Below, one piece after another: positions 11,470-22,752 of a DNA stretch of 64,000 bases. The position numbers and the translations under genes were made by a program. The stretch comes from Apoderus coryli. Taxonomy: Eukaryota; Arthropoda; Insecta; Coleoptera; Attelabidae. The stretch is taken from contig OU452198.1 of the NCBI GenBank assembly GCA_911728435.2, positions 1,426,001 to 1,490,000 of the forward strand, in the 5' to 3' direction. Numbering within the stretch: position 1 is the first letter of the stretch; each line of letters opens with the position of its first letter. Below the pieces are notes generated by a model that saw nothing but the letters and a program-made list of their open reading frames with translations, had not been told where the DNA came from and did no database searches.

Positions 11470-11749
11470 AAGTTATGTTGGAAATTTGTTTCACACTACC
11501 ATGCTTTCACCAGACGGGCAGTTTCGTTGATTCACAATTCATCAGTGGTGATCGGCAGGCAGTGTGACCCAAATATTCAACATTTACGAAGAGCTTATAC
11601 TAGCATGAGAGATGAATGACATATCATAATTACAGGTAGTGTAAGCTCTTTGTAAATGTTGGAAATTTCGGTCACACTGGGTTGTGGATCAACGAAACTG
11701 CCCGCCTGATGAAAGTGTGGTAGTGTGAAACAAATTTCCAACATAACTT
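11470..11749. repeat. 280-bp foldback MITE
   Basis: Starts AAGTTATGTTGGAAATTTG and ends with the inverse. Both arms continue as near-perfect inverted repeats for about 65 bp (GTTTCACACTACC and CGGGCAGTTTCGTTGAT on the left, their inverses on the right). The centre holds a second imperfect inverted pair (CAACATTTACGAAGAGCTTA against TAAGCTCTTTGTAAATGTTG). It is non-coding. Flanking duplications were not clear. Confidence 0.75.
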
Positions 11750-13699
11750 AAAAAGTCATGTATGTATGTAACAAGCCATTCATTAATAAAGCTTCCCGTC
11801 AGGGAATATCTTGTGTTGGCAATAGGATATAATCAGTTGTTACTTCTCGTCCGGCCATCGTCTATCAACTTTCTCTCACCGGGCATATTGCCTGCTCACA
11901 CTAGATGTCTGCGTAAAATTAAATGTATCCGTTTGGTGGGTAGTTTTGATTACAATAAGTCGGTGCCAAGCCCAAGCTCGAAACAAAATAAATCTATATT
12001 TACCTACTACCTATTTGGCTTGGTACCGACTATTATGTGCATTGTTGTCTTTTGAATGATATTTGTATTTTGTTATTTTTCGTATTTTTTATTAGTTCTT
12101 TTGACAGCTCTGGTGTCATCAATACACCTGTATCCCGAATTGCACCAAATTGCGATGCTATTGAACAAGCATATAATCCTAAATATAATATTATTTTTGA
12201 ACTTTGAATGTACATATGAAATTTGTATCTTAAAATTAGTCAAAGAATCACCCTTTAAAGTTTGTACAAGTACTTATGCAACACCCTGTATACATAGATA
12301 CTTTGATTTGCAATTTGCAAATCTGTTAAACTAGGTAATGCTGTTTTTTTTTATTTACTTTCAAATATGGTGTTATGTAATTGTATTCAAATTAAATGTT
12401 TGGGGATGATATTTACGAGTTTTATTTTTTTATATAGAGAAACTGTTATTCAGTTTTTAAGGATCAATCTGAAGCAGACGATTGTACTTGTTAAAACATG
12501 AAAAAAGTTATTGTCGTGATACTTTTAACACCCTGTTGGTGGGTTTTTAAAGCTTTTTACGAAACGTGTTAACAATACAATCTACATAAATCGTTATTTT
12601 TTTAAAGTTTTATGATCATTGCACAAAAACCAATATTAGGGAGACTGTAAGTTTTTTTTCAATTCGGCGTTGCAGAATTTGAACCTAATTGTGATAATTG
12701 TGTTATTTTACTAGTATAGATATTTTTGAGTAAATTAATTCGGTTATAATCGATGAGTAGAATCTTTGGAGTAAAATACATTTCACAAAAACCCTGAACC
12801 ATGTTTCTCAATAGATTTAAATTTTCATTAAAAACAGATTAAAAATTCTAATTTTTTACATCCTGCATTTCGAAACCGTATTTTTTTAAATAATTATTGT
12901 CATGCTGGAAATTTCAAACCTTATTTACTTCAGCAACTTGTAAAAAGCACAGCCTTTTTAATATTAACATTTCTTAAAATCGATAATACGCGATAACGAT
13001 GACTTTCTATCAATATCACAGAAGGATACATTTATTACGTATATAATTTGTTAGATTTTACATCTCCGAATTGAAACACACGCAAAAAATGTGCATAAAA
13101 AAGTTAGGGTAGCATTTCACGCCTGTATGAGTCTGAGATTTATTTTTTCATAATGTTAACAAGTTGAATCTGCTGTTTGAGTTTGATCCTTAAAACTGAA
13201 TCAGATAATAAGCGGAAGTCCTATCTATAACGCCAAATTTCGTTAATTTAAATATAACTTTTTGATGCATCCTTATATCCGAAATTTAAAATTAAATGAC
13301 TAAAATAATATTATTTTAGTCATTTAAAATTATTGTCTAAAACATTTAATGAACCAGCCCTGTATATTTATACTATTATAGTAATTTCTTTTATTTTCGT
13401 CCATACACATTAATCTTTGCGTAGATAGGTGTACGTATACCATATAATTTTATATTAACCGACAAAAAACACTGCTGCACAGTAGTACATATATGATACC
13501 TATAATATAAAAACAAACTCCCACCTCGTAGGGGAAAGTATACTCGTCCTTGTCTAACATTGCCCATATGATTATTTTATTTCAACACAATACATATAAC
13601 ACCATCTACAATTTCCATAATTTCCATGGTTACATGTTTTTCTAATAGATGTAGCTCGTGTCGAGACAGTTTCAATTTTTGTTTTCTTTCCCATATACG
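11750..13699. other. AT-rich non-coding interior of the TIR element
   Basis: No gene could be supported on either strand. It contains an 18-bp-arm perfect palindrome at 13292-13327 (TTAAATGACTAAAATAAT and its inverse) and CCCTGTAT motifs typical of old transposon ends (about 12285, 12530, 13360). Confidence 0.5.
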
Positions 13700-13729
13700 C
13701 TGACTATCTATTGTGTAGATTAATCTTTG
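13700..13729 (-). repeat. Right 30-bp terminal inverted repeat
   Basis: Exact inverse of 1874-1903, followed by the second copy of the 7-bp duplication GCATAAG (13730-13736), after which the finger module continues as AACCTTAAAAGACAT would be expected to after ...CATAAGT. Confidence 0.9.
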
Positions 13730-15665
13730 GCATAAGTAACCTTAAAAGACATATTATGTTAAATCATAAAGAAATAAGAACAGATTTGTCAAAATTAAAT
13801 TGTGCACATTGCAACTACACCACTTATCAAAAATGCTATTTAAAAAAACATTTATTAAAACATCGCAATATTAAACCATTTTTTTGTACTATATGTAATA
13901 AATATTTTAGTCAAAAAAAGGAAATTGATTCTCATATAGTCACTAATCACCCGGAAAACAAAAACCTAATGGATACAATCACAAGTAAAATCCATCAATG
14001 CGCAAAATGCAGTTATCAAACTGTTCGCATAAGTAACCTTAAAAGACATATTATGTTAAATCATAAAGAAATAAGAACAGATTTGTCAAAATTAAATTGT
14101 GCACATTGCAACTACACCACTTATCAAAAATGCTATTTAAAAAAACATTTATTAAAACATCGCAATAGTAAACCATTTTTTTGTACTATATGTAATAAAT
14201 ATTTTAGTCAAAAAAAGGAAATTGATTCTCATATAGTCACTAATCACCCGGAAAACAAAAACCTAATGGATACAATCACAAGTAAAATCCATCAATGCGC
14301 AAAATGCAGTTATCAAACTGTTCGCATAAGTAACCTTAAAAGACATATTATGTTAAATCATAAAGAAATAAGAACAGATTTGTCAAAATTAAATTGTGCA
14401 CATTGCAACTACACCACTTATCAAAAATGCTATTTAAAAAAACATTTATTAAAACATAGCAATATTAAACCATTTTTTTGTACAATATGTAATAAATATT
14501 TTATTGAAAAAAAGCACATTGATTCTCATATACTCAATAATCATCCGGAAAACAAAAACCTAATGGATACAATAACAAGTAAAATCCATCAATGCCCAAA
14601 ATGCAGTTATCAAACTGTTAACGTACATAACCTTAAAAGACATATGTTAAATAAGCATAAACAAATAAGAACAGATTTATCAAAATTGTAATGTGCACAT
14701 TGCAATTACTCCACTTATAGAAAATGCGATTTAAAAAAACATTTATTAACACATCGCAATATTAAACCATTTTTTTGTACTATATGTAATAAATATTTTA
14801 GTCAAAAAAAGGAAATTGATTCTCATATAGTCACTAATCACCCGGAAAACAAAAACCTAATGGATACAATCACAAGTAAAATCCATCAATGCGCAAAATG
14901 CAGTTATCAAACTGTTCGCATAAGTAACCTTAAAAGACATATTATGTTAAATCATAAAGAAATAAGAACAGATTTGTCAAAATTAAATTGTGCACATTGC
15001 AACTACACCACTTATCAAAAATGCTATTTAAAAAAACATTTATTAAAACATCGCAATATTAAACCATTTTTTTGTACTATATGTAATAAATATTTTAGTC
15101 AAAAAAAGGAAATTGATTCTCATATAGTCACTAATCATCCGGAAAACAAAAACCTAATGGATACAATCACAAGTAAAATCCATCAATGCGCAAAATGCAG
15201 TTATCAAACTGTTCGCATAAGTAACCTTAAAAGACATATTATGTTAAATCATAAAGAAATAAGAACAGATTTGTCAAAATTAAATTGTGAACATTGCAAT
15301 TACACCACATATAGAAATTTCTCTTTAAAAAGACATTTATTAAAACATAGCAATATGAAACCATTTTTTTGTACTATATGTAATAAATATTTTAGTCAAA
15401 AAAAGGAAATTGATTCTCATATAGTCACTAATCATCCGGAAAACAAAAACCTAATGGATACAATAACAACTAAAATCCATCAATGCCCAAAATGCAGTTA
15501 TCAAACTGTTGTCGTATGTCACCTTAAAAGACATATGTTAAATAAGCATAAAGAAATAAGAACAGATTTGGCAAAATTATATTGTGCACATTGCAGTTAC
15601 ATCACTTATCAAAAAGGCTGTTTACAAAAACATTTATTAACACATCGCAATATTATACCATTTTT
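13730..15665 (+). pseudogene. C2H2 zinc-finger tandem array, segment 2
   Basis: Continues the module cut at 1873, then new modules start at 13969, 14266, 14563, 14860, 15157 and 15454, all 297 bp apart. Finger types A, B and C are as in segment 1. The module at 14563 has the same TAA between fingers A and B (14689-14691) as two modules of segment 1. The last module is the most divergent (HCSYITYQKGCLQKHLLTH) and is cut at 15665 inside finger C (after IIPF) by a Helentron-type element. Reading frames of 326 and 307 codons span several modules but end in the insertion. Whether any of this is translated cannot be told. Confidence 0.85.
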
Positions 15666-15798
15666 AGCTCTCCATATCATATATGTAATATATGTATATA
15701 TGGAGACTATTAGTTTCATGAAAAAAAAAATTTTTTTAATTTCACCGGAAATACTTCTTTTTGGTCATTTTATACATAAATAAGTAGTTTTAAAAAAA

Positions 15799-15837
<39 letters not shown>

Positions 15838-18624
15838 ATGTCTGTCTGTCTGTCTGTCTGTCTGTATCCACGAAAACGCAAAAACCGCTTAACAGATTTT
15901 AACCAAATTTGGTACAAAAATACTATTGGACATGGCAAGGAGCTGATTAGATTTTGGGAAACATTGAGCGTAGGAAAAGGGTTTAAAAGAGGGTTCAAAA
16001 ATTAAAAAAATTCATAGTTCTTAAACATATCCGAAATACTGCATAATTTTTTGAATATAACCTAAAATATTGAACATAAAATATTAGACCACATTGGCGT
16101 TCGAAAATAGTGTAAAATGGGGTAAAAAAGATTTAAAAAAAACGTATTTCTTAAAAATAGCAGAAATATTAACTAGTTATTGATAGTTTTGATAGAATAT
16201 AACCTATAAAATGTGTCATGAATAACTTACTTTCATAGGCGTTCGTAAATAGTGGAAAAGGGGTCAAAACATAAAAAATATATATTTCCTAAACTTATTC
16301 GAAATATGGAATAATTTTTCATAGTTGTGATACAATATAAGCTAAAAAATATTCCATAAAAGAATTGGTTCACACAGGCATTCGAAAATAGTTTAAAAAA
16401 AGGGTCAAAAACGAAAAAAAAAACGTTTCCCAAATATACCAGAAAAATTGGCTAATTATATATAGCTTTGATATAAGATAACCTAAAAAATGCAGCATAA
16501 AATTTGTATTCTCATAGGCGTTCGTAAATAGTAGAAAAAGGGGTAAAATAAAAAAAAATTAAAATGTAAAAAATTTTATATTTAACTACATGAATTGGTG
16601 TTAAAAATACACGACAAAAATTAATGTACCATAGGCGTCCGTAAAAATTCTATAAAAGGGTCAGAAAAAATTTGTATCCGTGATAACTCAAAAACCACTT
16701 AACGGATTTTAACCACATTTGGTACGAAAATACTACAGGATAATTATACGTGGTGATTAACATTGAGCGTAGGCAAGGGGTTTAAAAGAGGGTTCAAAAA
16801 TTAAAAAAATTATAGTTCTTAAACTTATCCGAAATATTGAATAATTTTTTATAGTTGTGATAAAATATAACCTAAAAAATGTTACATAAAAGAATTAGTT
16901 CACACAGGCGTTCGAAAATAGTGTTAAAAAAGGGTCAAAAACGAAAAAAAAAAATGTTTCCCAAATATACCAGAAAAATTGGCTAATTATATATAGCTTT
17001 GATATAAGATAACCTAAAAAATGCAGCATAAAATTTTTATTTACATAGGCGTTCGTAAATAGTAGAAAAAGGGGTAAAATAAAAAAAAATTAAAATGTAA
17101 AAAATTTTATATTTAACTACATGAATTGGTGTTAAAAATACACGACAAAAATTAATGTACCATAGGCGTCCGTAAAAATTCTATAAAAGGGTCAGAAAAA
17201 ATTTGTATCCGTGATAACTCAAAAACCACTTAACGGATTTTAACCACATTTGGTACGAAAATACTACAGGATAATTATACGTGGTGATTAACATTGAGCG
17301 TAGGCAAGGGGTTTAAAAGAGGGTTCAAAAATTAAAAAAATTATAGTTCTTAAACTTATCCGAAATATTGAATAATTTTTTATAGTTGTGATAAAATATA
17401 ACCTAAAAAATGTTACATAAAAGAATTAGTTCACACAGGCGTTCGAAAATAGTGTTAAAAAAGGGTCAAAAACGAAAAAAAAAAATGTTTCCCAAATATA
17501 CCAGAAAAATTGGCTAATTATATATAGCTTTGATATAAGATAACCTAAAAAATGCAGCATAAAATTTTTATTTACATAGGCGTTCGTAAATAGTAGAAAA
17601 AGGGGTAAAATAAAAAAAATTAAAATGTAAAAATTTTTATATTTAACTAGTTGAGTTGGTGTTAAAAATACACGACACAAATTAATGTTCCATAGGCGTC
17701 CGTGAAAATTCTATAAAAGGGTCAGAAAAAATTTGTATCGGTGATAACTCAAAAACCACTTAACGGATTTTAACCACATTTGGTACGAAAATACTACAGG
17801 CTATTTATAGGTGGTGATTAACATTGAGCGTAGGCAAGGGGTTTAAAAGAGGGTTCAAAAATTAAAAAAATTATAGTTCTTAAACTTATCCGAAATATTG
17901 AATAATTTTTTATAGGTGTGATAGAATATAACCTAAAAAATGTTACATAAAAGAATTAGTTCACACAGGCGTTCGAAAATAGTCTTAAAAAAAGAGTCAA
18001 AAACGAAAAAAAAATGTTTCCCAAATATACCAGAAAAATTGGCTAATTATATATAGCTTTCATATAAGATAACCTAAAAAATGCAGCATAAAACTTTTAT
18101 TTACATAGGCGTTCGTAAATAGTAAAAAAAAAGGGGTAAAATGAAAAAAAAATTAAAATGTAAAAAATTTATATTTAACTAGTTGAATTGGTGTTAAAAA
18201 TACACGACAAAAATTAATGTTCCATAGGCGTCCGTGAAAATTCTATAAAAGGGTCAGGAAAAAATTGTATCCGTGATAACTCAAAAACCACTTAACGGAT
18301 AACCTACAACATGCAGCATAACAATTTTGTTTACATAGGCGTTCGTAAATAGTAGAAAAGGAGGCAAAATAAATTTTATAATAAAACTAAAAAAAAATCA
18401 ATTATTTTGCGTACAAGAATTTGGCCTAGATCTGAAATATAAAATATCTGCGTATAAATAGTGCCTCCAAAGAGAAGAAAAAGGCACAAAACCCGATACA
18501 AAAAAAAAAAATAGCTGATGTCTAAAACAAAACAAAAATTTAGATAAATGACAAAAAGGTCATAAAATTATTACTTTTACACTTAAATATGGAGAGCTAT
18601 TCGTGCCTCGAGGGCAACAGCTAG
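15666..18624 (+). mobile_element. Helentron-associated non-autonomous element (HINE/DINE-like), copy 1
   Basis: Starts AGCTCTCCATAT after a run of T and ends CTAG before TTTT, matching Helentron insertion between T's. The inverse of the left end, ATATGGAGAGCT, lies at 18587-18598, 26 bp inside the right end. A short hairpin (TGCC-TCGAG-GGCA) precedes the terminal CTAG. A TCTG microsatellite lies near the left end. These are the hallmarks of HINE/DINE-1 elements: asymmetric inverted repeats, a GTCT microsatellite and a 3' hairpin. The body has about 3.5 tandem units of about 531 bp, marked by TGATAACTCAAAAACCACTT at 16681, 17212, 17742 and 18274. It has no coding capacity. A second copy is at 39735-42133. 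Confidence 0.85.
15799..15866. repeat. (TCTG)n microsatellite
   Basis: About 16 TCTG units with one TATG interruption. It is part of the Helentron-type element; the same microsatellite is in copy 2. Confidence 0.95.
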
Positions 18625-18638
18625 TTTTGTACTATATG
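18625..18638 (+). pseudogene. Stranded fragment of finger C
   Basis: TTTTGTACTATATG continues finger C of the last array module (F-C-T-I-C) after the Helentron-type element. It is immediately cut again by the hAT element. ACTATATG (18631-18638) is the left target-site duplication of that hAT. Confidence 0.8.
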
Positions 18639-19563
18639 CAGACCTGGGCCAAGTACATCACAATTGTACTTAAAATATTCAAGTACAAGTACATTCTAAA
18701 TGTACTTAAAGTACTGAAAATCTAAGTACTTGATTCAGAAGTACTTATTATTTTAAGTACATACAAGTACTTATGAAAGATAAATTTTAAGTACATCACA
18801 AGTACATTTCAAGTACATTACTACATAAGGTCCGTAGAGTGTAGAGTTGTAGAGGCTAGTGAGAAAAAGTTAAAATATTGCAATGTAGCTATTGTATATT
18901 CTATGGCACTGAAATATGTGGTTGTCGACAGCAGATTGCAAGTAAGTCTTTATGTAAAACTGCACCTGCTCCGGTAGTACTTTTTTCTACAAGAAATTCT
19001 CGTATGCTCACTTGGGATCTTTTTATTTTATCATCTTGTTCCAGTTGAATATTCATATTTGAAGTTTTCTTTAGCTTTTTATTTTCGTTATATAATAAAT
19101 AGTCACTGTACGTACTAGTGTGACCCCTTTTTAAATGTTTTAGAAAATTCGTTCTTATAGAAACTGATCGTTTAATTGTCGTCTCTTTGAGTTATTTTAA
19201 AAAACTTTCCATCTAAAATTATTGGCATATTTGAAAATTGCTTCCAGTGTCACTGCCTGTAGAACTTGTAGAAGCAACATTGTTATCTATGCGAAATTCC
19301 TTTATCTGTCTTTTTCTCTTAGGAGGAACGTATTATGGATCCTCAGCATATTTGTATTCTTAAAACGACAACAAAAATAGAATAAAGCGTATACGGATAT
19401 TCTTCAAGTACATTTTAAGTACATTTCAAGTACATCAAAATAATTACAAGTACAGGTACTTAAGTACACAAAACAAAATGTACTTGTAAGTACATGTACT
19501 TAAATACAATGCTGTACTTAAGTACAATTTTAAGTACATGTACTTAAGTACTGCCCAGGTCTG
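18639..19563. mobile_element. Non-autonomous hAT element, 925 bp
   Basis: Ends are CAGACCTGGGCCAAGTAC and the inverse CAGACCTGGGCAGTAC, flanked by the 8-bp duplication ACTATATG (18631-18638 and 19564-19571). An 8-bp duplication and CAG...CTG ends identify hAT. Both subterminal regions are packed with AAGTAC/GTACTT words, probable transposase-binding repeats. The interior (18830-19380) shows no intact transposase. Confidence 0.9.
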
Positions 19564-19690
19564 ACTATATGTAATAAATATTTTAATACAAGGGAGTAGT
19601 CCATTGATTCTCATATACTCCATAATCATCCGGAAAACAAAAACTTAATGGATACAATCACAGGTAAAATCACAGAAATCTTATATTATA
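19564..19690 (+). pseudogene. End of the zinc-finger array
   Basis: Resumes finger C (ACTATATGTAATAAATATTT), with an altered helix, then the usual linker CATCCGGAAAACAAAAAC and a new module start ATGGATACAATCACAGG at 19648. Similarity stops about 30 bases later. This is the right edge of the array. Confidence 0.75.
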
Positions 19691-20084
19691 TATACTCTAG
19701 AATGATAATCCCGTAGTAAAAAAATGTAACCAAAAGTGTAGAGCTATCCATAATGCGCATGATCACCAGTATCTTATTTTTCAACAGGACCGGCTTTGAT
19801 TAAATGTAATATTACGGTTATAGGTATATTTAAAATTAAATTTTACCATTTGGTAAGATTCAAATAAAAAGACGGAATAAAGGAATTTAAGAAATAAAAA
19901 ATTACATTAACTATCTAAATACTTTATTGTCTAACAGATACAACCCAATAATAATAAATCTAAGCAGAAACGAAAAATAAGTAAACATTCTAATACTGGA
20001 AAATATCTTAAGGACATGAGCATTTTCATTATTTATTTTATTATTATATAATATTTGTTTGTTTATACAACCACCTTAGGTGTC
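19691..20084. other. No recognised feature
   Basis: AT-rich intergenic sequence. No gene or repeat was recognised. Confidence 0.4.
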
Positions 20085-20749
20085 TTACCTCTCTACAGCC
20101 TTCAAAGAAGGGGTGCAAGAAACAGTGACTTCACAAATATTTTCCGTGTCCATGAAAACCACTTCCATATCATCCGTACTACTCGCAATAGTATTTTGTG
20201 ACAAAACATGGTTGGTAGAACTTGTATTCTCAGCAATTTCATGGAGGATTCTATAATTAAGTATATTCCAGTTTAACAACAGAATTCAAACGAACTTTGT
20301 ATACCTACACAACGTAGGAAATATATTCTTGACATACATATCAAGCATTTTTGACAGACTGCTTTTAAGTAAACAGTGTCTTGATATCAAAGGATTAAGA
20401 ATTTAATTTCCACTCTCATTTACATAATCTCTTCTTTTCAACAAAAGTTTGGGAACTGCATCGGGTACGAGGGTGATCCTCTTGCCGTCTTCTCTACAAA
20501 TGATATCTTCTGCAGCGAAATGCTTACTGCATATGACATTCCCATCACATACATTTTCTGTACTAGGATCCCAATGCCCGCATCCAAACATCATGTCTTT
20601 TTTTTGTCAAGCTAAAAATGAGTATCATGTCAATGGTATCATATTGACTCAAACTCAGACTGTTAGAAACCCGAAACAATAACTTACTGAAAATATTTAA
20701 TACCAGGAATGAGACCTTCATTTTTACACCACAACACTATACACCTCAT
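20085..20749 (-). pseudogene. THAP-domain gene, partial and frameshifted
   Basis: On the minus strand three exon-like blocks are seen. Block 1 (20749-20688) reads MRCIVLWCKNEGLIPGIKYF up to a donor CA/GTAAGTT; it has the C-x4-C-like pair and the aromatic of a THAP finger. Block 2 (20611 to about 20429) follows an acceptor TTTTTAG and reads KKRHDVWMRALG; the frame then shifts by one base to give VICSKHFAAED and LVPDAVPKLL, the C-x2-H and AVP motifs of THAP. Block 3 (about 20250-20091, acceptor ATTATAG, donor AG/GTAAGA) is acidic and low in complexity. All THAP signature residues can be found, but only across a frameshift, so it is probably a pseudogene or old transposon-derived gene. A sequencing error cannot be excluded. 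Confidence 0.6.
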
Positions 20750-22752
20750 TGTTTGTTAAATAAACGAACTAAAACCAAAATAACAAATATTAAAAACAAT
20801 TTTAATCACAAATAGGTATATCTATCAACAATTAAAATATACCACGAATAAAACCATAACTCAATTATAAATCTATCTGAATTGTTGTGAAGCCGACTCT
20901 GACAGATATTCCCACTACGAGAAACGTCATTTGCGAAAACAGACGCTGTTGCGAAGTCTCCTAAATTTAATAAAATTTGGCAAAAAATGTTTCGTTCATA
21001 TTACTGAAAACTAAGTATGCAATTTTACCGATAACATTTAATTATTTGATTTTGTCAAGCAGTTTCGTATGACGCAACATATGGATTTATTTATAAAACA
21101 GATATGTCGCATAAATTCTGTAAGGCGAACGACAAAATAGTTTTAAATATGGCAGCTCTGTACTGAAAATAAGATATTGAGGAGCATGCGTAGTTCGTGA
21201 AAACTCTGCATACCCGTTACACTTTTTGGTATTCGGCTGGATTTAATTAGCATTCTAGAGTACATATATAATATAAGATTTCTATGATAAAAACCTATAA
21301 TGAAACTGCAAGGATTTTCAACATCATGAACCAACTATGGGATGATGAGAGAAACAGACTGGCAGTTGAAATGGTGAAAGCAGAACTTTGCATTCGTTCT
21401 AACTTCTAACATTAAGCTTTCTTGTTCGGAATTTTGTTCATCATTAAGTAACCACGCAGCAGCAAAATCAAATACAAAATACCATTTTAAAATTTAAACA
21501 AGTATATTTGTGCATTTATCCGATATATGTAGCTCGAGCTTGTTGTTTGTTGTGCCTAAATGTTGCACTCATTTTAATTTTAACAATAAAGTTCTATTTT
21601 CTGGTTTTAAAGTTGTTTGCATGTTTTTAAACTAGTTTTACACCTGCAGCGTTTTTTTTTTTTGGTCGACGGTCCCGAAGGCCGGTTTTCTATTTTCAAA
21701 AAGGTGGCAACCCTACTTTATGTCTATAACATCACTGATTTTGAGGATGTAGTCCACTGTTAGCGCTTTTGAAGAACACGACATACATTATACGCGAAAA
21801 TAAGCTTTGTAATCTGCTCTATTATATACTTGAATAACGCTAACAAAGTCTAATGCACATAGAACCTAAGAAACTACCGATGTCGTTGCTGTTTTTAAGC
21901 TTGTTTCTTCTTTAATTAGGTTTCTGTTAGATCATCATGAAATTATAATTATACAGCTGAGTACCTGTCATTAGTTAACTTGTATCAAATTAAATCAGTA
22001 GTTAGATATGTTACTGATTCTTCTTTACATAATTAATAAACATCAAATACACACAAGTACACGCGTTGGAAACTGATTCCAACTATTCTTGGATCCCTCG
22101 TCGTACCAGGTAGATTGTTAGTAACAAAGACGAAGTTACAAAAAAATACATAATTTTATATCTTTATGCTGTGATTTAGGTATATGAAATTTTATTATTA
22201 ATTTAATTAGCTATAGATTTAGTTAGTACCTATAAGTTATTGCTTTATTGTTCAATTAACTTCTATGTTGTAGGTATAGTTCGTTATACCATTTGAAATG
22301 TAACACAATTAGGTTTTACTGTTTTAGAATGTTATTTGAATAAATGTTTCTGTTTAAGGTTTATTGGAAGTTTATTTACTTTGTTAGTATATATGATAGA
22401 AAATATCGATATTTCGCCTCCGTTTATTCCTTTTTCCTTTTACGAACATTGTCTTTAAAAACACCGGAGAGGAACACGAACCAGCGAAGTGAGGCACAGC
22501 CTACTAAATGTTCATAGCGATGCCTTCATTCACTCTATCATACCTCATATCAGTTTAACAGAGGTGAAAAAAGAAATACCCTGTCAACTGTCAATATAAA
22601 TTTAAAATCAGCTGATTCAATTTCCCATAATCCATACAAACACATGTGTTATGTGATCCATACAATTATTTGTACTTTAAAAACTAAATTATGTGCCTTT
22701 ACTTAATTAATTTCTCGATTTCCACATTAAACACCTCGTAACTAAAGAAAAC
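20750..22752. other. Intergenic, upstream of the PRDM-like gene
   Basis: No gene could be supported. Near 22488-22530 is a copy of a dispersed inverted motif (GTGAGGCACAGCCTACTAAAT). The last 150 bases before 22753 are the likely 5' UTR and promoter of the next gene; no clear TATA box was singled out. Confidence 0.45.

Larger units (their letters stand above)
1874..13729. mobile_element. 11.86-kb element with 30-bp TIRs and 7-bp TSD, possibly P-superfamily
   Basis: The finger module is interrupted at GCATAAG (1867-1873) and resumes with the same seven bases at 13730-13736, so GCATAAG is a target-site duplication. The inserted block starts CAAAGATTAATCTACACAAT and ends with the exact inverse; the identity covers 30 bp (1874-1903 and 13700-13729). 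Inside lie a nested LINE (2071-7634), a foldback repeat, a THAP-domain exon (8591-8732), a piggyBac remnant, a mariner-type remnant and a MITE. Without the LINE and its TSD it is about 6.3 kb. P-superfamily transposons have TIRs of about 30 bp beginning CA, 7-8-bp duplications and an N-terminal THAP domain in the transposase. That fits, but the catalytic part of a P transposase was not found, so the assignment is an inference. A Polinton is unlikely with TIRs this short. Confidence 0.8.

Noticed and set aside
1874..13729. Polinton/Maverick element
   Set aside because: TIRs are only 30 bp, the duplication is 7 bp rather than 6, and no polymerase, integrase or capsid genes are present.
1..15665. 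CRISPR-like regular repeats
   Set aside because: The 297-bp units are coding finger modules in a eukaryotic genome, with no spacers.
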